Shown here: positions 25,169-36,915 of the stretch, in pieces
How the letters are laid out: the number at the start of each line of letters is the position of its first letter
Numbering within the stretch: the first letter of the stretch is position 1
DNA from: Syncephalis fuscata
Taxonomy: Eukaryota; Zoopagomycota; Zoopagomycetes; Zoopagales; Piptocephalidaceae
Reading direction: 5' to 3'
Assembly: GCA_025786725.1 (NCBI GenBank)
Contig: JAHLTZ010000013.1
Coordinates: forward strand, 1-64,000
DNA length: 64,000 bases
The notes under the pieces: model-generated
What the model was told of the DNA's origin: nothing
Database searches by the model: none
Seen by the model: only the letters and a program-made list of their open reading frames with translations
Position numbers and translations under genes: made by a program

Positions 25169-26375
25169 CTAATTGTGATTAACGCATTATTTTTTTAAAT
25201 AGCTGTTTACAAATAAAACAAATTTGTTACCTTGAAATTAACAACACTTTTGATGAAACAAAAAATGAAATTACAAATACACCACTATTTTGTTACACGA
25301 TTGCTGTGTACCTCAACGTATCCGCCCCTTTCCATTATTTTTTAACATACAATAACTAAGATTGATTGGCTGTTGATACTTGATTCATGAATTAATAATT
25401 AAGCTACTAGCCATTAGTAATCATTATAAAACTTGCGTTTATTGAATGATAGTTAAATAAGTAACAATTGTTCTCGCATATTTACCAAGCGATGCCTTAT
25501 TATTTTGATTGTACACCACTTTCGTTTAAATCGATCGGCATGTCTTATATTTCCAGTAATGATATAAATAAAATAAGCCGGTTTTATGCTATTTGTGTAT
25601 TGTTTGTATGCTGGTAGCTACACTGTATTAACATTCCTATTTAAACCAGTCACGGAACCGGTGTAGCATGGGGCAGTAAAACTGGTTACTTGTTTTATGT
25701 TACTATTAACAACAGCCGCATTGCTGCAACTCATGTGAAACCTTTCAAGCTCGCTTTACTTCATAGCATTTCTTTTAAAACACCACACACGAATGGCATT
25801 TACAGGTTGTCATTCAACCTGTACCCCGTGATTCAGGGCCGGTGGTGTCTTTACTGTTGTGGCTAATTACATTTGCCATAGCATCCATATAAGATTAACG
25901 AGCATCCGCGGCGCGCGATTACTATCGGTACGCTTTCGCATCTGACATCTTTCCAGGCAGCATTGGCCTTTTCCTTCGTTGCACTATTGGCATTCTTGTC
26001 CAATCTGCGTGTTTCGTTACAAATCCCTTCCTACGGCTTTCATACATCCGGCATTATCCCCGTTGCTTCTTTTATTACTTCTAATATCTGTTTTACTTGC
26101 ATTTTACCACATTCATTCGATCTCTTTTATTTCTTTTTACTGCAAAGCTATAAAAGCTTATCATACATATCGTAGTTTTATCAAAAAGGCAGGCCTTTCA
26201 GCTATCTTGTTGACAAGATATTGATACACCATAATCTATCTATCTATAATATCTTCGATACAGGCTTTATCGTTTGTATTTGGTGAATTATCTATTAGTT
26301 GTTAATCGGTGTCGATTTAATTGCTGGTTTTATTAATATTACCATTGGAATAAGTTCAATCTACACTCTGCATTT
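25169..26375. other. Intergenic region and 5' leader of the next gene
   Basis: No supported gene. The frames at 25963-26224 are hydrophobic and overlapping, and look like translated pyrimidine-rich leader. Confidence 0.4.
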
Positions 26376-28262
26376 ATGAACCAAGAAACCCCACCACCCC
26401 CATCATCAGTAGCAACAAAACCAGCAGCAATGTGCTGTCATGTAAAACCACCTATGGTTATTATTGATAACACTGATGATGTAATAAAATCTAACAATAA
26501 TGAGTTCACATCTCTTGATGCGCTGAACTCGGATGCTGCTACTTGTACACAATGCAACGGCCAGGTAGCAACTAAATCTACAAAACAAGCACCTTCAACA
26601 ACAGCGCTACTTGCGGAAGCACGTCGACGAAATAACAGCGGCCTTGGCTATCCCACCCTGGCATCGCCACGTTCACCTCATTCGCCACGTTCGCCGCGTT
26701 GCTCTGTCGCGGCTCGGAGATCACGCGCAGTAGTAGGCCGGTTCCAAATAGAGCGAACTCCAGTAGATGCGCTAACGCTTGCCGGTCTTATGACATGTCC
26801 ATATCCATGGAAGCTAGTGTCAATTAATAGTGCTCGGCCTGTATCTGTACATCTAGTTAGTCCACGCTATGCTAATGCATTTGGTAGTAGTGCACTTGTA
26901 ACAGAAGTCAATGAACACGCAAAGCCACTAACATGGCAATCTTCTACTACTTGCATTGAACAAGTAAATAGCTATGGTGGTCGGGGCGAGACAAACTCAA
27001 ATTCTATGTTAAAGCAACAGAATTCTTTAAATTTAAAGGCTAGCTCGCATTGTGACGTTCAAAATAGCTTGATAACATCAATTTGCAAAAATCCAATAAA
27101 TTCATTGAGGGAAGGTGTTGTGCAAAAAACATCTACTCGAGGACAACGCGATCAAAAGCTGAGTGAGTATGTATCAGCATGGCTGGCATCATGTGCCGAG
27201 AATTTCCCAATAAACTCGGAACATAATCGCCAGACAATATTCGAAGATTTGCAACGAGACAACAGTCTACCTACAATTGAGAATGCATCGGCAAGAGATA
27301 TTCGCCGAATTAGCCAGGTGATCGACGATTTTTTTGTTGAATCAAGAAAAACCAAAAGTGGCACATCTAAAGACGCCATGCAGTGTCGTCGCGAGCGAAC
27401 CGTTAGCTGCTCAATTCTACGTAACATCCAGCGTTCTATTAAACCACGCATTCCAATCGAAACCATAAAACAATCTAATGGTATTGCCGCTGATGAATTA
27501 TTATCTTATCCAACTTCTAGCACGCTGTTATTAGAAAAGGATAATCAAATTTGTGATTTACAAAGTACTACTTTATTTAGCGAAAACAGCGATGAAGTAA
27601 CGCTTCCATTGAAACATGACACTTCTCATCGGTTATCGCGCACTCTAAGCACACCTATTATTCCGATTAATAAAGCACGTACAGCTGCAAACAAGAGTGA
27701 AGCTAATTCCGAAGGATTTGAGGCAGAAGAGACAAATCGCCATCCGCCTAAACGAGCCATGTCCGCTGGCGCTCATCCTAATCAACGCTCTTTGCGCAAA
27801 CAGGCTTTAAACAACATACCACCGGTCCCTAGCTGTTATTTTAATCAACACCACAGCCCGTCATCCACGCCAAGCACTACTTTTAACACACCACTAGTCA
27901 CACCAGTTACATCAAACGGATTTTGTCAATCAGGAGCATCAACAATCAACAAGGATTCATTCTTGAACTACATTCCACCCGTGCCTCAAATACCTTTACA
28001 TTTGCCAGAAAAACCCATGCAAAAGACATCGCAGGCGTTGTCATTGATAGACCAAGAAAATACTTTGGTAACAGCACAATATCCAAAAAAGAAAATGACG
28101 ACATCCGTACTTACATCTACGAAAAACGCTGCGTCGTTTGGGCCTGGCCAACAGGCAAACGATGAAGCAGCATCAAATGCTAGTCGACTTATTCGTCGGC
28201 GTAGCATTCATCATCAGCGTCATTTTAACCGGCGCAACACAATGGGCGAGGCCTGTATCTAG
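26376..28262 (+). CDS. Large disordered Ser/Thr/Asn-rich protein, unknown
   Basis: 628 residues in one open exon from an ATG. Low complexity throughout: Pro-rich start (MNQETPPPPSS), a repeated SPRSPHSPRSPR basic Ser-Pro tract near residue 98, and a more ordered core at about 250-320 (KLSEYVSAWLASCAENFP, RDIRRISQVIDDFFVE). It also has PPVP motifs near 470 and 520 that could bind SH3 or EVH1 domains, and a basic end (RLIRRRSIHHQRHFNRRN). No catalytic motif or membrane segment seen. The Ser-Pro and Arg-X-X-Ser sites suggest phosphorylation. It sits upstream of another disordered protein on the same strand. Function unknown. Confidence 0.6.
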   Translation: MNQETPPPPSSVATKPAAMCCHVKPPMVIIDNTDDVIKSNNNEFTSLDALNSDAATCTQCNGQVATKSTKQAPSTTALLAEARRRNNSGLGYPTLASPRSPHSPRSPRCSVAARRSRAVVGRFQIERTPVDALTLAGLMTCPYPWKLVSINSARPVSVHLVSPRYANAFGSSALVTEVNEHAKPLTWQSSTTCIEQVNSYGGRGETNSNSMLKQQNSLNLKASSHCDVQNSLITSICKNPINSLREGVVQKTSTRGQRDQKLSEYVSAWLASCAENFPINSEHNRQTIFEDLQRDNSLPTIENASARDIRRISQVIDDFFVESRKTKSGTSKDAMQCRRERTVSCSILRNIQRSIKPRIPIETIKQSNGIAADELLSYPTSSTLLLEKDNQICDLQSTTLFSENSDEVTLPLKHDTSHRLSRTLSTPIIPINKARTAANKSEANSEGFEAEETNRHPPKRAMSAGAHPNQRSLRKQALNNIPPVPSCYFNQHHSPSSTPSTTFNTPLVTPVTSNGFCQSGASTINKDSFLNYIPPVPQIPLHLPEKPMQKTSQALSLIDQENTLVTAQYPKKKMTTSVLTSTKNAASFGPGQQANDEAASNASRLIRRRSIHHQRHFNRRNTMGEACI

Positions 28263-29577
28263 CTTTTCTTTTAGATTTCTTTTTTTAGTATATGAATTAC
28301 TTTGCGTCAAAAACCGACATTACTATTAGTAAATTTCGATAAATAATTAGGCATACTTAGCTATAAAAATTAGCTTGTGCGAACTACATAATATAAATGA
28401 ATGGTTTAAAAATAAATGTTGTAGCTATATACAATTGTAATTTAGTAAAATCTGTTAAAATATATCATTATTATTTTCATTATTATTATTGTTACTAGTA
28501 CATTCAATAGTTGAACACAAAAATGTCTACATAATTAAATTGTTACAAATAGCAAACAATTGAATCAACAATCGCATAAAACTAACAAGTAAAATATTTG
28601 TTGGCAAAGGTGCTAATTCATGGCATAAATATAACTGTTTGTAAACGTAGATCGAGAGATTTGCCAACCATGTTGTACGACTTGACCATCTCCGTAACTA
28701 TTGAATTTACATCATATAATAAGTGCCCAAAGGTTATAAATATCCTGTCAATCCGGTTGGTGTTTACGCTAGTTAGTATATAACAGTTTAAGAGTGCACC
28801 ATCATATGGTTTGATTATCTGCAATGTTTATTACGATGTGCCGAACACAAAACGCCTTACCATTTTTGGCCAATAATTATATATTATTATGAAACATCAA
28901 TTTTATACACACACAAATAATCTGCATGACTTTACCAAGGACTTGGAAATAATGGCGACGATCGTTTACTTGAGGATAAAAACTATTCATAGTCGTTGTG
29001 ATCGTCTAGCCTACATATTTTTATGCTTGTTAAAAAACACACAAAAAAATTGGCACCATTTACTGCTAGAACAAACGCGGACATCCTTTTTTGCCTGGCC
29101 TTGTCAATGTAACATTGTTTCTTGATCGGGGGACTTTTTGATACATTCTAAGAGTCATTAGTTGTTTATAAATACTATTTGGTATCCCATCCGCTTTTTC
29201 AATCCAAACAACACCATTCACTCATTCATTACTCATACAGAAGCCGTGATCACTATTAGTTCTTACATGCGTGTGTTTAAGAAAGAACATTTGTTCGTCG
29301 ATTAATTTCAGCGACAAGTTGTTCCAATTAAAACAATAATCATACACACAGCTTATACCACAGATACAATACACAACTCCACCTTATCACACCACAATTT
29401 TGGATATTGGAATGCTGGCAATCCATTTTATTACTATCATTTTGCATAAAATACATGCTTTATTGCTACTGGTTACTACTCAATTGCAACTTTAAGCGCA
29501 CTTGATTGTTGACAGTAAAATACTACACTATTACGACAATATCTATTTTACGTTTTTATTAAAACGCCAACTTTAAA
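28263..29577. other. Intergenic, no gene seen
   Basis: 3' UTR of the upstream gene, then the presumed promoter and leader of the next. Short frames here have no support. Confidence 0.45.
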
Positions 29578-30966
29578 ATGGCCTGTTTAAAAAAAGACTT
29601 AGCGAGCAGCTTTGACGAATATACATCAAAGAACTTTTCTAAAATGCATGGATCAAGCGGTGCTGTAAACCATACATTTGATTTGGTAAGTCACTTACTG
29701 GTAGTGATAAACACTACAAAATTAGCACCATGTTATTGATCCGACTTGTAAAAAGACATTTCAAAGTTTCATGAAACAGGCAGATTTACCAAGCAACAAC
29801 GATTTGCACGTGGAATTAAGCGTGCTATTAAATTTTCATGTACCCTGCCATTGAATATTTTTAAAACAAAAGGTGCACACTTAGCCAAGGACACCGCGTC
29901 CAAAATAGACGGTTCTGACGTTTCGTTTTACTTATCGAACCTGGGACAAAGAAGTGATTCTGCATTGTTGGCACAAAGTCGTCACTGGTTTACCCCAGTA
30001 AATACGAATGCGCCAGCTTTTTGCCTCCGTACACGACGACAGAGAAGCCTGGAACACTGTTTTACTCCGTCGTCTGTAGAACAGGTTGAACAAACTTTAC
30101 ACTATAGTCATGACTATTCGTCATATACAAACAAACCTATTCGGCGTTCATTATCGATGGATGCCGATAGCCTTAAAGATAGTCACAGCATTAGAAACGT
30201 CTATCAAAACACCGCTGATTTAGATGATTTAGTTCTCCAGAGTACAACTAGAACTGCTCCGCATCTACGCAACATAAGATCATATGATACATTACAGCTA
30301 AAAGGAAATCGAAGGCCCGCACTGACTTATGAACAGATTTGCAAAATCAACTCTATTAAAACGCAAAATAACGTTACGGATCAAAAAGATGCAACTACAC
30401 CACATAATTGCAGTGCTGTTGATTTGGTTGGCATCGAAACAGATACTCGTTCAAACACTTCTTTGAAAAGCCTTCCGCTTCCGGTGATCATTATATCTCC
30501 TGTACCTCAAACACCTGGCGATATTGCACGCCCATTTGTTTGGACTCATCACTCAGGGCTGCCGGAGAACTCAAACATTCGAACAACACTTCATCTGTCC
30601 AAAACATCCCTGCCTATGGCTGGGGAAATGCAAAAGTCTAGCACGCTCTCGGCCCCGACATGGGCACGCTACAACACATTGGTCGTTCCAAGAAAGTCTG
30701 GGCTACGCCGCCGCTTTCAAAGTGCGCCATCTGATATTTGCCAGCCATTCTCTGTCCAACCAGTCACAGAAAGTAGCGACTTTGTGTTCCCCGGTCCCGT
30801 GCCACGTCCATCACACAAAGCTAACAAACGAGCATGTGGTCCAGCAAAGACCATCATAACCAAGTGCAGCTTGTCTTTTTCGAATAATTACGCATCGCAT
30901 ACGACAACGCCTTCGCCAACGCCAGCAAAGCAGCGTAACATTTCAATCGTCGTTCACGCTCATTGA
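29578..30966 (+). CDS. Disordered Arg/Ser-rich protein, unknown, probably two exons
   Basis: The long frame opens upstream without an ATG, so I infer a first exon at 29578-29694 (MACLKKDLASSFDE) ending in GTAAGT, joined in phase to an acceptor near 29773. Exon 2 then reads FHETGRFTKQQRFARGIKRA and onward. The product is basic and rich in Ser/Thr, with SLSMDADS- and RRSLSM-type phosphosites and Pro-rich PVPQTPGD. The frame stops at 30966, but a following frame (30963-31157, SSTDNLKAGQK and on) is protein-like and preceded by a good TTTTTCCAG acceptor, so a further exon or a frame break is possible. No family recognised. Confidence 0.5.
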
Positions 30967-31553
30967 CTACTCTTCAATTAAATCATTTTTCTCATTTTCG
31001 TAATTTTTCCAGCACTGACAATCTTAAGGCCGGTCAGAAAACACGCGAATTGACGGCACCTTGTGGCGTTATTATGCAGGGTGCCCTTCCATCGCCACCA
31101 ATTGGACACACTCCAGCAGCTATACCATCAATAGCGGATCAATTATCACTAGAATAGGCGACTACACTGTCGCTATATATTCTGTGTAGGATTAATCAGC
31201 ATCATTAACTTTTTTGCCATTGTTATTAATAAAGTACTATTATGATTTTACAATTATTGATTCCAACACCATGTGTTGCTATAATTTTATGTAACATTGT
31301 TATTATTATATAAAATTGTAAGCATGTCTACAGTGGATATATTGATATTAGACGTAATACTAATTGTTTTTTAGTAAATTATTTAATAATTAAAAGCATT
31401 ATTACTTTTGCTGTTCAACTAGATACAAGTACAAATGCACAGAAAATAATTGTATTATATTATTTAAATTTGAGCACATTAAGCAAGGCGTCTATTTAAA
31501 CTAAAGCCGTCAAATAAGCAACAGTATTTATTAATAGCACTATTGGCGCTTAT

Positions 31554-33968
31554 CTACAATAATTGTATACTGGTGTTTTCCGGCTCTTTGTTAATTAGTT
31601 TTGGTGGTAGAAACTTGCGATTAAACGCCATACGTTCCTTACGAATAGTTATAAAGTATCCAATATAAGATACTACCATTGCGACAAACAGAATTACAAA
31701 AATCATGGAAATATTAAACGCAGTGGAGCCGTCGCTAGAATCAAGCTTGTAGTGCTTTAAAATACTTTCTCCTGGAATGGGAACACATCCAGGTTTTGGA
31801 TTATCGCCACAGGATAGCTCAGTGTTTTCAGCTTGAAGTCTCAACATAGCAACAAATCCGTATTTGATTGGACTAAGCCACGATAGCCAGCGGAGCCATG
31901 GCGCCATAGCCTTTAAATTGGCAAATAGTCCGCCATAGACCATCATAGGTACTATGAATAGCACCACAAACCCAGGTATATGGTCATAGCGTCTGGTCAC
32001 ACATGATACTCCCAATCCAATAACAAAACCACATAATGCCTGCAGTATTGCAATCAATGCCGACAATCCGGCACGATATGGTTCAGGATTTAAACCAATA
32101 CCATAGTAAGTTATAAAATAAAATATCAGTGTGATGGCAGCATGGAGTGGCAAGTCTATTATTAGGACCGAGAAAAAATATGCTGACAGGTTGTAATATT
32201 TGCATCGATATTCACGAGTAAAAACCTCACGATTAACGCAAAAAGCTGATGCAGCCGCTGATGTAATTGTGTAAATAATAACAACAACAATATACAAGTT
32301 AAACTTACTAAATGAAAATTGCCAAATAGCAACAGAGCACATAAAAAACGCCATACCTCCTAAATCCTGATGAATTAATTAGTAGTTGTAACAATATAAA
32401 CAAAACTAATACTTACTTCTATTTGATTTTGCTGATGTCTTGCGTACAATCTCCAGTAAACAACAAGAAAAACAAAAGCACCCACCACCATTTGCATTGC
32501 CTTCATAGCAGTAGTGCTAGGATTGCGAATTAAATTTTTAACACTGCGCTTTAATAGGTAGCACCATTGAACGCGAAAGCTGCATGTTTTACGTCCGGCA
32601 TATCTTATTAAATCTGCATTTTGATTGGTGTTTTCATCTCTATGGTTGTCGCTCTTCTCATTGCTTTTATTGAATGGCATCAATGAACTTTTTAGTTTAA
32701 AGTCATTGCCATTATTCTCCCAAGCTTGCCAAAGAATTTCAAGCCGTTTGTTGACGGGTACGCCTAGAAAAATGCCTACTTTATCTTCGAATAAACATGC
32801 AGTCTGATTAGCTGATCCTGCTATAAAATTGTCTTTTTGCTTAGTCTCTACAGTAGTAGTACTTGATTGCAAGCTGTGTCTACTACTAAATATATCCTTA
32901 TCGGAGCTTTCAAAATAGCCACTGTTATTATCGTTGTCCTGATGAAAAATTTCTAGAAAAAAGAAATCCATTGGGTTATTATGTACTGGGCAATGCAAGC
33001 CGAGCTGCGAGAAATACTTGATAATACGGTTTGTTGGGCCAGCATAAATAATCCGACCTTCTGCTATAAAAATGATGTTGTCAACCATATTAAAAATGTC
33101 GTAGGTGGGCTGATGTAGCGTAGTCACAATAGTTCGGCCATCGCGAGCCAATCTATTCAGCGCTGCTATTGTTTGGTAAGCAACCAGGCTGTCTAGACCA
33201 GTGGTAGGCTCATCTAAAAATATCACAGATGGATTTGTAACTAATTCGGCTGCTATGCTGGTGCGTTTCTTTTCACCGCCACTAATTCCGCGATTATGCC
33301 AGTTGCCAATCAGTGTATCTGCAGCATCATCTAGTCCAAATACTTCTAATACGCTCTGTACTCGATCTAACCGCTCCTCTTTTGTTTTTAAATCGGAACA
33401 TCGAAGTATGGCCGACATCATCAGTGCCTTGAATAACATAGTTAAACTATGTTCATATAGTGTACCATTTTTACACTTACATCGCGGATAGTCATTGTAC
33501 TATAAAAAATGTCTTTCTGGTAGACAAACCCAGAGACGGCGTGTATATCACTACTTTGTACATGTTGTCCATTCAAATAGACATTGCCGCAAATCTCGCC
33601 ATTATTTGTCTGAGCAGCTATTACGTTAAGTAACGACGTTTTTCCTGCTCCAGTTGGACCCACAATGGCCTTTTACAAATATTAGCACTAGAATAACATT
33701 GAATAGAATTTACAAATGCAATGTGACTTACCGTAATTTTGCCAGCCTCAAATACTCCGCTTACAGCATTGAGTATAGTTTTTACAGTCGCTTTCCCTTT
33801 AAGCTTAGGCGCAGATATTGTATAGGTAATATCACGAAATTCAATCTAATACACTAAATAAGATCTACGGCTTTGATGCGAATCGGATAAGCTTACATTA
33901 AATTGCTGCTTTACTAAGTCGGTATCATTTTTACGGTGAGAATTAGTATAAGAATTATTAGAAACCAT
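31554..33968 (-). CDS. ABCG (White-type) half-transporter, five exons
   Basis: Exons (minus): 33897-33968, 33732-33845, 33481-33669, 32417-33427 and 31554-32359, all GT-AG. One ATPase domain comes first: Walker A GPTGAGKTS, signature NRGISGGEKKRTSIA, Walker B VIFLDEPTTGLDS and H-loop TTLHQPTYD. A long polar linker follows, then a C-terminal membrane domain with about six hydrophobic helices ending near KERMAFNRKF. This nucleotide-binding-then-membrane order and the length (about 730) fit the ABCG/White half-transporters, which work as dimers exporting lipids or hydrophobic compounds. The substrate is not deducible. The large loop CGDNPKPGCVP before the last helix has paired Cys, as in the family. 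Confidence 0.9.
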
Positions 33969-34735
33969 GATAAAAAATAGAGATATTAGTATATTGACAA
34001 CAGATAGACAAAAAGAAGGTGGATACATTGATGAGAACAATAATCGACCATACTTTATGTAGATCCTGACTTATTAGAAGTTGTAATTCAATTGGAACAT
34101 ATGCATGATGCACCATGCGCAAATTATATGTTCCACTGTAGATGTAAAGCCTACGTAATTTTTCAATCTAGTACATGTATAATAGATGGCTGCCTCGTAA
34201 TCACTGTTAATATCACAGTCTATTCATTTCAACAATTTATTTTATTTAATTGTAAGATGGCTGTTGTTAAATGTATATAAACGTGATTATAATAATGTAT
34301 GGAATGCACCAAAAAATGGCAATGTTATTTAATTTACAATTGATGGACATGTGGTGGGCCGAATAGAGTAGCATCTACATGTCACCAATCAACGATGAAC
34401 TAGGAAAACCAATAATGTACCGAAGTCGCCTCGTTAACTTGAACTTGATTGGTACTTAAGTGTACATACATACAGCAATTCATGAATGGATTAGTCTGTT
34501 ATCAATAAGCAATGCCATAGTATTCAAACTATTTATACTAATAAAACCATTACATTTATTACTACCTACTCAAAACAATTACTCGTCGTATAATATGCAC
34601 TTGTGGCTAAAATAACATTCGAAACAAGTTTATTAACAGTAATGCCAGATTCCTGTTTATAGACTTAATTGAATAACCAATCAATCCATTGTATATCCGA
34701 CAATCAAGTGCCATTTACGTAATAAAAACTACCGA
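33969..34735. other. Intergenic, no gene seen
   Basis: AT-rich spacer holding the ABC-transporter promoter and the 3' end of the LPMO-like gene. The small plus-strand frame at 34092-34280 has no support. Confidence 0.45.
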
Positions 34736-35356
34736 TTAAACTACACGCTTTTTCTTGCATCTTTTTCTAGGCTTAGAGGGTGCAGCGGTAGTTGCAAATG
34801 GAGCTGTGCCCGATGGTGTAGAGGACGAATTGACTGGCAATAGTGCAGTAGCAAATCCTCCTTTGGTTGCAGCGATTTTATTGCCATCTGTATTTCCAAG
34901 CGTGACATCGGCACACTGCTCATATTGCTCTGGCTTGTCTTGATTTGTGGCATTCCACGACCAGCGTAATACCTTGTGTCCATTAATACCGCTGGGTAAT
35001 GGCACTGTCCAAGTTGTTTCACCACTAGTCGTCACACATTGATCACGTCGGCCAATGACCATAGGATTACTTAGATTCTCGTCCAGCAGTTCAACTGCAC
35101 AGGAACCAGGTAAACTATTCGATACCTCAAGCGTAACATTAACGCTATTACCCGTAATAATACTGATTTGTCCTTGGGGTGCTCCACGACAAAGCTGTCC
35201 CGATGTATTGGGCGATTGAATGGCTAATAATTGTGAGCCATAGGCATTGCAGCCGCGACAGGTCGGTTCTTTCATGTAAGCCTGTCCATTGGCCGATGTA
35301 GTAAGTGTTGCAATAATGGCTGCTGCAGCAGCTAGCAAAAGTTGATTCGCAAGCAT
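34736..35356 (-). CDS. LPMO-like secreted protein lacking the N-terminal His
   Basis: 206 residues. An Ala-rich signal peptide ends at about TTSANG. The mature part begins QAYMKEPTCRG, closely paralleling the HGHMVMKEPAxRG start of AA10/AA11-type polysaccharide monooxygenases. Further on it has LCRGAPQG, a beta-rich middle, and the LPMO-typical HKVLRWSWNATN and EQYEQCADVTLG motifs. Family knowledge: the first mature residue is the copper-binding His; here it is Gln, so classical LPMO chemistry is doubtful. The tail is Ser/Thr/Pro-rich with a basic end (KPRKRCKKKRVV) that could bind a polyanionic surface. It may be a non-catalytic chitin/glucan binder or a copper-binding relative. Confidence 0.65.
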   Translation of the reverse strand: MLANQLLLAAAAAIIATLTTSANGQAYMKEPTCRGCNAYGSQLLAIQSPNTSGQLCRGAPQGQISIITGNSVNVTLEVSNSLPGSCAVELLDENLSNPMVIGRRDQCVTTSGETTWTVPLPSGINGHKVLRWSWNATNQDKPEQYEQCADVTLGNTDGNKIAATKGGFATALLPVNSSSTPSGTAPFATTAAPSKPRKRCKKKRVV

Positions 35357-35444
35357 TATATTGGATAGGAAAAGTGGTTAAAATGAGGCCAGCCTCTAAA
35401 AACAAGTAGTGACTATAAAAAGGTAAATAGAAATGAGACAATAA

Positions 35445-35648
35445 TTACCGCATGGCAGCATGTCGTTGCCGTGCGGCTTTTATTCTATTAGAAATGCTAA
35501 CACGCTCCGTGTTTCGCGGGAGTTTTACCTCTAGCTCGTGTAACTTGGTGCCTGCGAGAAAATGGCACTGAAATAGACATTGGATTGTAGCGCGGGGACA
35601 CGTATTAGACAAATACAGGCAATGATTTTCATGAGAAACAGCAGGCAA
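35445..35648 (-). CDS. Possible small basic protein exon
   Basis: The frame ends KLPRNTERVSISNRIKAARQRHAAMR, protein-like and basic, preceded by a good acceptor (TTTTCTCGCAG) at about 35555. Upstream exon(s) and the start are unresolved; a peptide-like stretch on the same strand at about 35730-35790 could belong to it. Function unknown. Confidence 0.25.
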   Translation of the reverse strand: MPAVSHENHCLYLSNTCPRATIQCLFQCHFLAGTKLHELEVKLPRNTERVSISNRIKAARQRHAAMR

Positions 35649-35807
35649 ATCAATAGTTAAAAAGACAATTTACTCTTGCAATAAACATCAATAGATTAGA
35701 AATACAATGAACTTGATAAGCTATATAGGTGGACGACGTGCCATACTATCCAAATCAAGCTCATCTGATATCCATGAAAGTCGTTTCAAGCTAAAAGGAA
35801 CCGGCAG

Positions 35808-36468
35808 TCAGGGTGTTGGTGCCAGAAAACTGTAACAGATACTCACCGGTTCAATATTTCGTTATTTCTAGTGATAGTGCTGCAGTAAGTAATGGATATA
35901 AACGATATCTATGTGCTAACTTACAGTTCTTGACAATCTTCAGCAGAATTGGATAGCCGGCTAAGTGCCTAAAAGTCGAATAGTTATCAATTAATCCAAC
36001 ATACTGCCAAGCTGTTGGTCATACTTCGCGTGTAGTGCGCACCGACGATTCAGTATTGGCCATTGACCTTGCTTGGCGTAGTAAATCCTAACAGTTAATG
36101 TAAATTGATTTGTTCACACTGCTTAAAAGCTATCTACCTCAGAGATATCAGAGGCCCGCGCTACCTCCTACATATAGAAATGGCGATGGCTTAGTATGTG
36201 CACTTGAAACTATCTGCATACTACTTACTCGAAACAGATTTGAGAACTCGTTAAAGGCTACAGTACTTCGTTCACGTAGTTCTTGTTTCGTCGATTGAAG
36301 AGGTACATCGCCACCATAGGCACTGCCGTTAACCCGTGCGGAGATTGTAGGCGACAGCGGTATAGGCAATACTGTAGCCGCCGAGGCTAGGCTAAACGAC
36401 TGAGTTGGTGCGCTGCCTTGTGCACTTGAACGAGTAGTTTGTAGATGAGTTTGAGAACGAGCATTCAT
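35808..36468 (-). CDS. Small helical protein, six exons, unknown
   Basis: Exons (minus): 36229-36468 (extendable to 36582 with an earlier Met), 36138-36167 (30 nt), 36025-36087, 35925-35968, 35847-35879 (33 nt) and 35808-35829. All borders are GT-AG and the phases match. The product has a low-complexity N-terminus, then an uninterrupted helical, coiled-coil-like half (TKQELRERSTVAFNEF, EDLLRQARSMANTESSV, RNNEILNRFL). Its size and shape recall subunits of BORC/BLOC-type or Mediator small coiled-coil proteins, but I cannot assign it. Several exons are 22-44 nt. Confidence 0.5.
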
Positions 36469-36915
36469 TTGAACTGTAGACTTAAACAAGCGGTAACTAA
36501 TAGCTGTATCAGCTATACAGGTACAAGCCGGTGTTAGTATTGATAGAACACTTGTATTGTTATTTGGAACTAACAATGACACTATCTATACACAGATAGT
36601 TGGTAAGCAATAATGATAAAAGGCTATTGATTTGATCAAGGAAAAAGTACAACTATTTAGTTAATTTGAAATAAGATCTATTATCACACTGATAATCATT
36701 AATCAAAGCCAAGTAATATTGTTATTGTATTGCTACTATTAAAGTTTAATTTAAATAAATGCCATGTAATTTATTATATAAAAAGATTTAAAAAGCTAAG
36801 AAAATTAAAAGTAAAAAATTGATAAAACTAAAAACTATACAAAAGTCACAGAATGTCTTAATAAAAATAATTAATAATAATAAAAAACAATAGACTATTC
36901 CATAACAGTCCTATT

